DNA of 35,792 bases from Steroidobacteraceae bacterium. GTDB taxonomy: Bacteria; Pseudomonadota; Gammaproteobacteria; Steroidobacterales; Steroidobacteraceae. The notes beneath the pieces are model-generated. The model was not told where the DNA came from. It searched no databases and was given only the letters and a program-made list of their open reading frames with translations. Below, piece after piece: positions 25,624 through 33,489 of this stretch (positions within the stretch are counted from its first letter, which is position 1; the number at the start of each line of letters is the position of its first letter). Position numbers and translations under genes: made by a program. The stretch spans positions 2,501 to 38,292 of the forward strand of contig JALORP010000027.1 in assembly GCA_025458865.1 (NCBI GenBank), given 5' to 3'.

Positions 25624-26877
25624 ATGAGCCGATCCCTGTTGGTCCTCCGCGGGCTGGCCGCCATCGCCCTCGCCGGCCTGCTGGCCGCCTGCAGCGCGAA
25701 GGAGCCGCCGCCCGATGCCTACGGCACGTGGCGGGCCGTGTTCGCCATCCAGGGCGGCGACCTGCCCTTCGGCCTCGAGATCGCCCGCGAGGGCGACACC
25801 GACCTGGCCTGGCTCGTCAACGGCCCGGAGCGCGCGCGCGTGGACGCGGTCACCGTCGACGGCGACCGCGTCAGCATGAAGCTGCCCGGCTACCCGCACC
25901 GGCTGGAGGCCCGCCTGGTGGACGGCCGCCTCGAAGGCGAGGTCACCTTCCTCAGGCCGGGCGGCGAGACCCGCACGGCGCGCCTCGTTGCCCAGCGGGG
26001 CCAGGACTGGCGGTTCTTCCCGGCCCCGGCCTCGGAGCAGTCCGATTTCGCCGGTCGCTGGGCGCTCACCTTCACGCGCCCGGACACCGGGGCCGAGCGC
26101 TTCGCAATCGCGGACCTCGCCCAGCGCGGCCACGAGGTCAACGGGACCGTGCTGCGCGACTCGGGCGATGACCGCTACATCGCCGGCGAGGCGCGCGGCG
26201 ACACGGTGTTCCTCTCGCGCTTCGACGGCGGCAGCGCCTACCTCTATGTCGCCCGCCTGCTCCCGGACGGGACGCTCACGGGCGAGTTCCGCACCGCGAC
26301 CGGCGGCTACGAGACCATCCGGGGCCGGCGCGACGCCGCCGCCGCGCTCCCCGATCCCGACGCCGCCGGGCGCACGCGCCTGAAGGCCGGGGCCGAGCGC
26401 CTGCGCTTCACGTTCCCCGACCTGGATGGCCGGCCCGTCTCGCTCGACGACCCCCGTTTCGCCGGAAAGGTCGTGATCGTGACCATCGGCGGGAGCTGGT
26501 GCCCGAACTGCCACGACGAGGCCGCCTTCCTGCAGGAGTTCCTGCGCGGCCGCCGGGAGCGCGGACTCGAGGTCGTGCAGCTGATGTTCGAGTACACGGA
26601 GGACTTCGCCGCCTCGGCCGCCGCGGCGCGCGACTTCGCGCGGAAATTCGGCATCGACTACCCGGTGCTGATCGCCGGCACCGCCGGCGAAGTGCCCGAG
26701 AAGCTCCCCCAGCTCGAGACCTTCTACGCCTACCCCACCATGCTGGTGCTCGACCGGGAGGGCGTGATCCGCCACGTCCACACCGGCTTCAGCGGCCCGG
26801 CAACGGGGCGCGTCTACGAGGACTTCGTCGCCGGATTCACGACGCTGATCGACGGAATGCTGGCGCCCGGCGCCTGA
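25624..26877 (+). CDS. Thioredoxin-like (TlpA/redoxin) lipoprotein
   Basis: A 417-residue envelope protein with a lipoprotein signal (lipobox LLAAC, lipidated cysteine at about residue 23). Residues 30-250 form a beta-rich domain in two similar halves (YGTWRAVFAIQGGDLPFGLE and FAGRWALTFTRPDTGAERFA), which I do not recognise by name. The C-terminal thioredoxin fold (about 255-417) carries the active site WCPNC at 292-296 and the cis-proline loop YAYPTMLVLDREGVIRH. It is likely a membrane-bound thiol-disulfide reductase like TlpA or ResA. The frame stays open upstream into the ATPase gene; the signal peptide fixes the ATG at 25624. Little ribosome-site signal is visible. Confidence 0.87.
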   Translation: MSRSLLVLRGLAAIALAGLLAACSAKEPPPDAYGTWRAVFAIQGGDLPFGLEIAREGDTDLAWLVNGPERARVDAVTVDGDRVSMKLPGYPHRLEARLVDGRLEGEVTFLRPGGETRTARLVAQRGQDWRFFPAPASEQSDFAGRWALTFTRPDTGAERFAIADLAQRGHEVNGTVLRDSGDDRYIAGEARGDTVFLSRFDGGSAYLYVARLLPDGTLTGEFRTATGGYETIRGRRDAAAALPDPDAAGRTRLKAGAERLRFTFPDLDGRPVSLDDPRFAGKVVIVTIGGSWCPNCHDEAAFLQEFLRGRRERGLEVVQLMFEYTEDFAASAAAARDFARKFGIDYPVLIAGTAGEVPEKLPQLETFYAYPTMLVLDREGVIRHVHTGFSGPATGRVYEDFVAGFTTLIDGMLAPGA

Positions 26878-26918
26878 CGGTCCGGAAACCGCTATCGCCG
26901 GAACCGGGCGCGCCGCCC

Positions 26919-26924
26919 TAAGCT
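26919..26924 (+). promoter_or_regulatory. TANNNT hexamer six bases before the MacB-like ATPase gene
   Basis: TAAGCT ends six bases before the ATG at 26931, the spacing seen at pdxH, cysB and the nucleotidyltransferase unit. It matches only three of six -10 consensus bases. A 53-base gap separates this gene from the one upstream. Confidence 0.25.
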
Positions 26925-26930
26925 CGGCAG

Positions 26931-27641
26931 ATGGACAGGGAAGCCGTCTTCCGCGCCCGCGGGCTGACCAAGGTCTACCGGATGGGCGAGATCGAGGTCG
27001 TCGCGCTGCGCGGCGTGGACCTCGACCTCTACGCGGGCGAGTTCGTGGTGCTGCTCGGCCCCTCCGGCAGCGGCAAGTCCACGCTGCTCAATATCCTCGG
27101 CGGCCTCGACAGCGCCACGTCGGGCGAGGTGACCTACGCCGGCCACGACCTCGCGCGCGCCACCGAGCGCGAGCTGACCGGCTTCAGGCGCGACCACGTC
27201 GGCTTCGTCTTCCAGTTCTACAACCTGATTCCCAGCCTCACTGCGCGCGAGAACGTCGCGGCGGTCACCGAGATCGCCCGGGCGCCGATGAAGCCCGAGG
27301 AAGCCCTCGAGGTCGTCGGCATGGGCGAGCGCCTCGACCACTTCCCGGCCCAGCTGTCCGGCGGCGAGCAGCAGCGCGTGGCGATCGCGCGCGCCATCGC
27401 CAAGAACCCGGCGGTGCTGCTGTGCGACGAGCCGACCGGCGCCCTCGACTCGGCGACGGGCATCGTCGTGCTGGAGGCGCTCGAGAGCGCCAACCGGCGG
27501 CTCGGGACCCTCACCGTCGTCATCACGCACAACGTGGTCATCGCCGAGATGGCCGACCGCGTGATCCGCATGGCCGACGGGCGCATCGCCGGCAGCGAGC
27601 AGAACCCCACCCGCAGGTCGCCGAGGGAGCTGGCCTGGTGA
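26931..27641 (+). CDS. MacB/LolD-type ABC transporter ATPase
   Basis: ATPase of a type VII (MacB-like) mechanotransmission transporter. The 236-residue protein has Walker [10 protein letters not shown] (about 44-52), Q-loop [19 protein letters not shown], signature [15 protein letters not shown] and Walker [17 protein letters not shown], which closely match the LolD/MacB group. First gene of a three-gene cassette with an FtsX permease and an HlyD adaptor; its TGA stop shares one base with the ATG of the permease gene. Confidence 0.9.
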   Translation: MDREAVFRARGLTKVYRMGEIEVVALRGVDLDLYAGEFVVLLGPSGSGKSTLLNILGGLDSATSGEVTYAGHDLARATERELTGFRRDHVGFVFQFYNLIPSLTARENVAAVTEIARAPMKPEEALEVVGMGERLDHFPAQLSGGEQQRVAIARAIAKNPAVLLCDEPTGALDSATGIVVLEALESANRRLGTLTVVITHNVVIAEMADRVIRMADGRIAGSEQNPTRRSPRELAW

Positions 27642-30007
27642 TGCGCGCGCTCGACCGCAAGCTGTGGCGCGACCTCTGGCACCTGCGCGGGATGGTGGGC
27701 GCCATCTCGCTGGTCCTGCTCGGCGGCATCTCGACTTTCGTCATGTCGCGGGTGACCTACGAGTCGCTCGCCGCCACTCAGCAGCGCTACTACGCCGACC
27801 AGCGCTTCGCCGAGGTGTTCACGGGACTGGTGCGCGCGCCCGGGTCGGTGGCCGCACGGCTGGCCGACATCCCCGGCGTCGATCACGTGGAGACGCGGGT
27901 GGTCGCCGTGGTGAACCTCGAGGTCGAGGGCTACGACGATCCCGTGACCGGCCGGGTCGTCTCGCTGCCCGAGCACGGCGAGCCGCTGCTCAACGTTCCC
28001 TGGCTGCGCATCGGGCGGCTGCCGGATCCCCACGCCGATGCCGAGGTGACCATCAGCGAGGACTTCGCCGAAGCGCAGGGGCTCGGTCCCGGCGACTCGC
28101 TCGCCGCCATCATCAAGGGGCGACGGAAACAGCTCACCATCGTCGGCCTCGCGCTCTCGCCCGAGTACATGTACGCGATCCCGCCCGGCGCGATCTTCCC
28201 GGATTACGAGCGCTACGGGATCCTGTGGATGAACCGGCGCGCGCTCGCCACCGCCTACGACATGGAGGGTGCGTTCAACGACGCCAGCTTCTCGCTGCAG
28301 GCGGGCGCCCGGGCCGGGGACGTGATCGACGGCATCGACGGCGTGCTCGCGCGCTACGGGGGATTCGGCGCCTACGCGCGCGAGGACCAGTTCAGCCACC
28401 GCTTCATCACCGAGGAACTCCGCGGACTGCGGACGATGGCGACCGTGTTCCCGGTGATCTTCCTCGGCGTGGCGGCTTTCCTGCTCAACGTGGTGATCAC
28501 CCGGCTCATCAGCCTCGAGCGCGAGCAGATCGGCACGCTCAAGGCCTTCGGCTACGGCACCGGCGCGATAACCGGCCACTACCTCAAGCTGGTGCTGGCG
28601 ATGGTGTCCGTCGGCCTCGCCGCGGGCACCGGGCTCGGCCTGTGGTTCGCGCGCGGGATGGCCGGCATCTACCAGGTCTTCTACAGCTTCCCCTACCTGC
28701 ACCTGGTCCTCGACCCGGCCGTGTTCGTGCAGGCCCTGGCGGTCACGCTGGTCGCGGCGCTCGCCGGGACGCTGCTCGCGGTGCGCCACGTCGCGGCCCT
28801 GCCGCCGGCAGTGGCGATGCGCCCCGAGCCGCCGCCCGTCTACCGCGCGACGCTGCTCGAGCGCGCCGGCCTCGCGCGCCGCGTCGCCGAGCCGACGCGG
28901 ATGATCCTGCGCCACGTCGCGCGCCGGCCCGCCAGGTCGGCGCTGACCGTGCTCGGGATCGCCGCGGCGGCCGGGATCCTCATGATCACCAATTTCCAGC
29001 GCGACGCCATCGGCTGGATGCTCAACGTGCAGTACGTGCTGTCGAGCCGCGAGGACGTGACCGTGATGTTCACGGACCCCACGCCGCGGCGCGCGCTCTA
29101 CTCCCTCTCCGCCCTCGACGGCGTGCAGCACGCCGAGGGGTTCCGGGCCGTGCCCGCGAGGCTGGTGTTCGGGCACCGCAGCTACCGCACCGCCGTCGAG
29201 GGCGTGGAGCCCGACGCCGTGCTCCAGCGCGTGCTCGACGCGGACCTCGACCCGGTGGCCGTGCCCGGGGAGGGCGTGGTGCTCACGGACTACCTTGCGA
29301 ACGAGATCCTCGGCATCGCCCCGGGCCAGACGCTCGTCATCGAGGTCCTGGAGGGACGCCGTCCCGTGCTGGAGGTGCCCGTCGCGGGCATCACCCGGCA
29401 GTACCTCGGCGTCAACGCCTACATGAATCGCGAGGCGCTGAACCGGCTCATGCGCGAAGGCCCGGCGATCTCCGGCGCGCGGCTGTCGGTGGACAAGGCC
29501 CGGCTGGTGGACCTCTACCGGCAGCTGCGGGAAATGCCGCGCGTGGCCGGCACAGTGGTGCGGGAGAACTCGATCCGGCAGTTCAACGAGATGATGGAGC
29601 AGACGATCCTGTTCTTCTCCTTCATCACCGCGCTGCTCGGCGGGTTCATCGCCTTCGGGGTGGTCTACAACTCGGCCCGCATCGCGCTATCCGAACGCGG
29701 GCGCGAACTCGCCTCGCTGCGCGTGCTCGGCTTCACGCGCGCCGAGGTGGGCTATATCCTCCTCGGCGAGATCGGCCTCCTGACGCTCGCCGCCATCCCG
29801 CTCGGATTCGCGTTCGGCATCGGGCTGTCGGCCTACCTTGCCGCCGCCTTCGCCTCGGACCTCTATCGCGTGGCGCTCGTCGTCGAGCCCCGCACGTATG
29901 CGCTCGCCGCGGGCGTCGTGATCGCGTCGTTCGCGGTGAGCTGCCTTTTCATCTGGCGGAAGGTCTCGCGCCTCGACCTCGTCGAAGTGCTGAAGACCCG
30001 GGAGTAG
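27641..30007 (+). CDS. FtsX-type ABC transporter permease, two FtsX domains
   Basis: Inner-membrane part of a MacB-like exporter, 788 residues. One helix lies at the N-terminus (about 17-38, then the periplasmic domain). The first FtsX domain (about 265-395) includes LISLEREQIGTLKAFGYGTG. A central helix lies near 432-452 (ALTVLGIAAAAGILM), then a second periplasmic domain and the second FtsX domain (about 652-788, with ERGRELASLRVLGFTRAEVG). The repeated layout resembles DevC/YbbP-like permeases. GTG at 27638 is an almost equal alternative start. The substrate may be a lipid, lipoprotein or amphipathic toxin; nothing in the sequence decides. Confidence 0.9.
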   Translation: MRALDRKLWRDLWHLRGMVGAISLVLLGGISTFVMSRVTYESLAATQQRYYADQRFAEVFTGLVRAPGSVAARLADIPGVDHVETRVVAVVNLEVEGYDDPVTGRVVSLPEHGEPLLNVPWLRIGRLPDPHADAEVTISEDFAEAQGLGPGDSLAAIIKGRRKQLTIVGLALSPEYMYAIPPGAIFPDYERYGILWMNRRALATAYDMEGAFNDASFSLQAGARAGDVIDGIDGVLARYGGFGAYAREDQFSHRFITEELRGLRTMATVFPVIFLGVAAFLLNVVITRLISLEREQIGTLKAFGYGTGAITGHYLKLVLAMVSVGLAAGTGLGLWFARGMAGIYQVFYSFPYLHLVLDPAVFVQALAVTLVAALAGTLLAVRHVAALPPAVAMRPEPPPVYRATLLERAGLARRVAEPTRMILRHVARRPARSALTVLGIAAAAGILMITNFQRDAIGWMLNVQYVLSSREDVTVMFTDPTPRRALYSLSALDGVQHAEGFRAVPARLVFGHRSYRTAVEGVEPDAVLQRVLDADLDPVAVPGEGVVLTDYLANEILGIAPGQTLVIEVLEGRRPVLEVPVAGITRQYLGVNAYMNREALNRLMREGPAISGARLSVDKARLVDLYRQLREMPRVAGTVVRENSIRQFNEMMEQTILFFSFITALLGGFIAFGVVYNSARIALSERGRELASLRVLGFTRAEVGYILLGEIGLLTLAAIPLGFAFGIGLSAYLAAAFASDLYRVALVVEPRTYALAAGVVIASFAVSCLFIWRKVSRLDLVEVLKTRE

Positions 30008-30014
30008 GGACCGC

Positions 30015-31247
30015 ATGGTAGCGAGCAAGCGACTGAAGGGACTGCTCATCCTGTCCGCACTCGTGCTGGCGGCCCTGACCTTTGGCTTCTGGCCGCGGGC
30101 CGTGCCCGTGGAGACCGCCGAGGCCGCGCGGAGGCCGCTGGCCATCACGGTCGAGGAGGAGGCACGCACGCGCGTCAAGGAACGCTACGTGGTGCACGCC
30201 CCGGTGGCCGGGCTCATGCGGCGGATCGACCTCGAGGTCGGAGACGCTGCGCCGCTCGGCGCGGTGATCGCGTCGCTCGACCCTACGCTGCCGGCCGTGC
30301 TCGACCCGCGCGGCCGCGCCGAGGCCGAGGCGCGCGTGGCGGCCGCGCGCGCCGAGCTCGAGCGCCGCGAGGCCGGCGCCCGGCAGGCGGAGGCGGAGGC
30401 GCAGCTCGCGGCCTCGGAATTCACCCGGATCGAGGGCCTGCTCGGGCGCGGACTCGTGTCCCAGCGCGAGTTCGACCAGGCGCAGGCCAGCCTGCGGGCG
30501 CGCGAGGCGGGAAAGCGCGCCGCGGATTCGGCGGTGGACGTCGGCCGCTACGAGCTCGAGGCTGCGCGCGCCGTCCTGCGCTATACCGCCGGGGCGGAGG
30601 GCGGCCGGCCGGTGGGCACCGTGGCGCTTCGCTCGCCGGTCGACGGCGTGGTGCTCAAGCTGCACCAGGAAAGCGCCGGCGTCGTGTCCGCCGGCCAGCC
30701 GCTGATCGAGGTCGGCGACCCCGCCGGGCTCGAGGTCGAGTGCGAGGTGCTGTCGCGTGACGCGGTGCGCATCGCGCCGGGCGGCCGGGTGCTGCTGGAG
30801 CGCTGGGGCGGCGACACGCCGCTCGAGGGCGTGGTCCGGCTGGTCGAGCCGACCGGGTTCACGAAGATCAGCGCGCTGGGCGTCGAGGAGCAGCGCGTGC
30901 GCGTCATCGTGGACATCACCTCCCCGCCCGCCGAATGGCAGCGGCTGGGCGACGGCTACCGCGTCGAGGCACGATTCGTCGTGTGGGAGCGGCAGGACGT
31001 GCTGACCGTGCCCACGAGCGCGCTGTTCAGGCGCGACGGCGGGCACGCGGTGTTCGTGGTCGAGCGCGGACGCGCCCGGGTGCGGACCGTCGTCCCCGGC
31101 CACGGCAGCGGGCTCCTGACCGAGATCGCCGAGGGAATCGCGGCCGGCGAACGGGTCGTCGTGCACCCGGGTGAGTCCGTGGCCGACGGCGTGCGCGTCC
31201 GCCGTTTCCGCGAGAATGGGACGCACGCTGATTTCACCGTGGAATGA
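30015..31247 (+). CDS. HlyD/MacA-family periplasmic adaptor
   Basis: Membrane fusion protein linking the inner-membrane ABC pump to an outer-membrane channel. The 410-residue product has an N-terminal anchor helix (about 9-26), a split lipoyl domain (VHAPVAGLMRRIDLEVGDAA and RSPVDGVVLKLHQ), an alpha-hairpin (about 95-190, EARVAAARAELERREAGARQ), a beta-barrel domain and a C-terminal membrane-proximal domain (about 320-400). AGGGA precedes the ATG at ideal spacing, seven bases after the permease stop. No TolC-like gene is in the window, so a general outer-membrane factor is presumably used. Confidence 0.9.
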   Translation: MVASKRLKGLLILSALVLAALTFGFWPRAVPVETAEAARRPLAITVEEEARTRVKERYVVHAPVAGLMRRIDLEVGDAAPLGAVIASLDPTLPAVLDPRGRAEAEARVAAARAELERREAGARQAEAEAQLAASEFTRIEGLLGRGLVSQREFDQAQASLRAREAGKRAADSAVDVGRYELEAARAVLRYTAGAEGGRPVGTVALRSPVDGVVLKLHQESAGVVSAGQPLIEVGDPAGLEVECEVLSRDAVRIAPGGRVLLERWGGDTPLEGVVRLVEPTGFTKISALGVEEQRVRVIVDITSPPAEWQRLGDGYRVEARFVVWERQDVLTVPTSALFRRDGGHAVFVVERGRARVRTVVPGHGSGLLTEIAEGIAAGERVVVHPGESVADGVRVRRFRENGTHADFTVE

Positions 31248-31284
31248 TTTGCGTCCCCCGTTATTTCGACGGCGGCAGCCGGGC

Positions 31285-31290
31285 TACACT
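31285..31290 (+). promoter_or_regulatory. -10 hexamer six bases before the small-protein/nucleotidyltransferase pair
   Basis: TACACT matches four of six -10 bases and ends exactly six bases before the ATG at 31297. No ribosome site precedes that ATG, which suggests a leaderless transcript independent of the HlyD operon. Confidence 0.4.
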
Positions 31291-31296
31291 GTGACG

Positions 31297-31464
31297 ATGG
31301 AATCCAAGCTTGCCCGCCAGCAGAAGGACGCACTCGTCGAGGCCGTCCGGCGCCTGACTCCAACCCAGCGTCTCGAGGCCTGGCTCGCGCATTGTCGCCT
31401 GGTCGCGGGACTGTATCTCGCGGGCCCGACGAAGCGGCCCGGCGGCCGACAGCGACCTCCATGA
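31297..31464 (+). CDS. 55-residue protein, putative partner of the nucleotidyltransferase
   Basis: Short helical protein with KLARQQKDALVEAVRRL, then TPTQRLEAWLAHCRLVAGLY and a basic, proline-rich tail. It has no membrane segment or named domain that I recognise. The TP-x-QRLE segment resembles short proteins encoded just before nucleotidyltransferase genes of the DUF6036/AbiEii-like kind, but this rests on memory of the pattern, not a search. Its stop overlaps the start of the next gene by four bases (ATGA), which implies fixed-ratio translation, as in toxin-antitoxin pairs. A -10-like TACACT sits six bases before its ATG. Which partner, if either, is toxic cannot be told. Confidence 0.6.
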   Translation: MESKLARQQKDALVEAVRRLTPTQRLEAWLAHCRLVAGLYLAGPTKRPGGRQRPP

Positions 31465-32024
31465 GAACCCGCCAGGCCGGCGAGTCGGCGCTCCTGCTGC
31501 TCGACGCCATCGACCTGCTGCAGCAGTCGGGCATAGCCTATGCCGTGGTGGGCGCGATGGCCGCCGCCGTGCACGGTGTCGTCCGCGCCAGCATGGACGC
31601 GGATGCGGTGGTGCTTCTGCCGGTCCAGCGCGTCGCTGAGCTCGAGCGTCAGTATCGGGCCAGTGGCTTCGCCACGGTGATGCGCCGCGGCGATGCCGAG
31701 GATCCGATCGGCGCCGTCCTCGCCTTGCACGACGCGTTCGGGAACAGGGTCGACCTGCTGTTCGGCTTGAAGGGACTCGGCGCCGATGCGTTCGGACGTA
31801 CAATCACGGTTCCCTTTCAGGACCGCGACCTGCTGGTCATCGGACGCGAGGACTTCGTGGCCATGAAAGTCTTCGCCGGGGGTCCGCTGGATCTCCTGGA
31901 TGCCGAGCGGGCATTGGCCGCAGCGGGCGGCGACCTCGACCCGGAACTCCTGCGTCGGGTCGCGGCCGGCTACGGTCCCGGGGTGCTGTCGCAACTCGAG
32001 GCATTGATCGGCCCGCGCAGGTAG
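31461..32024 (+). CDS. Nucleotidyltransferase-fold protein (MNT/DUF6036/AbiEii-like)
   Basis: A 187-residue protein with the DNA polymerase beta-like nucleotidyltransferase fold. YAVVGAMAAAVHGVVRASMD is the usual N-terminal pattern, with the acidic pair D46 and D48 in MDADAVV and a third candidate, D98, in GNRVDLLFGL. The C-terminal REDFVAMKVFAGGPLDLLDA matches the conserved (A)LK-x-x-AGRPKDLxDA stretch. The canonical GG before the helix is GA here (residues 31-32). Relatives act as toxins or antitoxins by AMP- or CMP-transfer, in AbiE, MNT-HEPN and MenA-type systems. Its four-base overlap with the 55-residue gene suggests a two-gene functional unit. Confidence 0.75.
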   Translation: MRTRQAGESALLLLDAIDLLQQSGIAYAVVGAMAAAVHGVVRASMDADAVVLLPVQRVAELERQYRASGFATVMRRGDAEDPIGAVLALHDAFGNRVDLLFGLKGLGADAFGRTITVPFQDRDLLVIGREDFVAMKVFAGGPLDLLDAERALAAAGGDLDPELLRRVAAGYGPGVLSQLEALIGPRR

Positions 32025-32081
32025 CCGTCCGGATACGCAAGCCTGGTCCAGACGCATCCGTGCGAGGCGAGGGCTGCCGGC

Positions 32082-32097
32082 ACCGGGGTACCCCGGT
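32082..32097. repeat. Perfect 16-bp palindrome upstream of yajQ
   Basis: ACCGGGGTACCCCGGT is its own reverse complement. It lies between the nucleotidyltransferase stop (32024) and the yajQ ATG (32125). It could be an operator or the stem of a terminator for the upstream gene; no T-run follows. Confidence 0.35.
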
Positions 32098-32124
32098 TCC
32101 GTGATCACTCATCGCGAGGTATAC

Positions 32125-32607
32125 ATGCCTTCCTTCGACGTCGTGTCCGAGCTCGATTCCCAGGAGGTCCGCAACGCCGTGGACCAGGCCAACCGCGAGG
32201 TTTCCCAGCGCTTCGACTTCAAGGACACCGGGGCGAAGTACGAGCTCCAGGAGTTCACGGTGACGATGCACGCGCAGGTGGACTTCCAGCTGAAGCAGAT
32301 GCTCGACATCCTGCTGCCGAAGCTCGCCAAGCGCGGCATAGACGTCGCCTGCGCCAAGCCTGGCGACCCGCAGGTCACGCTGAACGCCGCGCGCCAGCCG
32401 GTGGTCCTGCAGCATGGCATCGACGCCGACACCGGCCGGAAGATCCAGCGCCTGATCAAGGACTCGAAGCTCAAGGTGCAGGCGGCCATCCAGGGCGACC
32501 AGGTCCGGGTCACCGGCAAGCAGCGCGACGAGCTGCAGGCGGCGATCGCCCTGATCCGCGGCGCCGGCCTCGAGGTTCCCTTGCAGTTCAAGAACTTCCG
32601 GGACTGA
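32125..32607 (+). CDS. yajQ: YajQ family nucleotide-binding protein
   Basis: A 160-residue cytoplasmic protein with two ferredoxin-like RNA-binding folds. It starts [20 protein letters not shown], followed by [14 protein letters not shown] and a C-terminal [31 protein letters not shown], all highly conserved in YajQ. The Xanthomonas member is a cyclic-di-GMP-responsive factor that works with a LysR regulator; other members bind nucleotides or RNA. Start is fixed by GAGGT four bases before ATG. The in-frame GTG at 32101 is unlikely. The FkbM gene follows 11 bases later. Confidence 0.93.
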   Translation: [160 protein letters not shown]

Positions 32608-32618
32608 GGAACGACCCG

Positions 32619-33428
32619 ATGAACCCCTACAAGCGGCTGTCACGACAGCTGCGCGGCCGCCTGAGGTCACGCGTGCTCGGGCAGCATGGCATCGCGCTGC
32701 TGGCCGACACCAGGAACGGCCTGCTGGCCGTGTCTCCCGGCGACTTCAACGTGTCGCGGCAGCTGCTGACCGCCGGCGAGTACGACTGGGAACAGGTGGT
32801 GATGCTGTCCGGACTCGTGGGCCCGGGATCGCGGCTGGTGTTCGCCGGCGCCCACATCGGCGCGCTGCTCGTACCGATCACGCGACGGTCGCAGGCGCGC
32901 GAAGTCGTCGCCTACGAGCCGAGCCGGCGCAACCACGCGCTGCTCGCGGCGAACCTCGCGCTCAACGCACTGCCCCAGGTGACGGTGCACAACGCCGCGC
33001 TCGGCGAGCGGGCCGGCACGGTGCGGTTCCTGGAGAGCGCCATCAACACCGGCCACAGCCGGGTCGCGGCCGCCGGCGGCACGATCGAGGTGCCGATGTG
33101 CACGCTCGACGGAACCCTGCCGGCGGACTGGCCGGCGGTGGACCTGATGGTGATGGACGTCGAGGGCAGCGAGGTCGGCGCGCTGCGCGGCGCGGCCGGG
33201 ACGCTGGCGAAGACGCGCTTCCTGTACGTCGAGTTCGCGCCGGAGAACCTTGCCGAGCAGGGCGTCGCGGTGGAGGACATGATCCGGGAGCTGACCCTTC
33301 ACTTCACGCGCATGAGCGTGTTCGGGCGCGGGGTCGAAGTGTCGGGCGGCGAACGGATCGCGGGGTACCTGCAGGACTACGCGAGCCGAAGCCAGCGCCT
33401 GCTGAACCTGCTCCTGAGCAAGGACTGA
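32619..33428 (+). CDS. FkbM family methyltransferase
   Basis: A 269-residue predicted S-adenosylmethionine-dependent methyltransferase. The FkbM region covers about 65-235: a binding loop VFAGAHIGALLVPI, EVVAYEPSRRNHALLAANLA, NAALGERAGTVRF, and DLMVMDVEGSEVGALRGA, the FkbM signature. The first loop is unusual, AGAHIGA in place of the common D-x-GANIG, which could weaken cofactor binding. Such enzymes methylate sugars and lipids as well as small molecules; the substrate is unknown. It has GAGGA before the ATG and is likely co-transcribed with yajQ. Confidence 0.85.
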   Translation: MNPYKRLSRQLRGRLRSRVLGQHGIALLADTRNGLLAVSPGDFNVSRQLLTAGEYDWEQVVMLSGLVGPGSRLVFAGAHIGALLVPITRRSQAREVVAYEPSRRNHALLAANLALNALPQVTVHNAALGERAGTVRFLESAINTGHSRVAAAGGTIEVPMCTLDGTLPADWPAVDLMVMDVEGSEVGALRGAAGTLAKTRFLYVEFAPENLAEQGVAVEDMIRELTLHFTRMSVFGRGVEVSGGERIAGYLQDYASRSQRLLNLLLSKD

Positions 33429-33458
33429 GGGCCAGGCCCGCCGGGACGGAGCGGCACG

Positions 33459-33479
33459 AGCCTCCTTGGGAGGGGCTCC
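33459..33479. terminator. Hairpin between convergent FkbM and frdB genes
   Basis: GAGCC-TCC and GGA-GG-GGCTC can pair around a short TTG loop with a two-base bulge. It lies 31 bases past the FkbM stop and 11 bases from the frdB stop. No T-run is visible on either side. Confidence 0.4.
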
Positions 33480-33489
33480 CGCAAGGGCG

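Noticed and set aside
27218-29176. Minus-strand open frame of 652 codons opposite the export cassette
   Set aside because: Antisense shadow of the MacB-like ATPase and FtsX permease genes, with histidine/arginine-rich composition and no motif.
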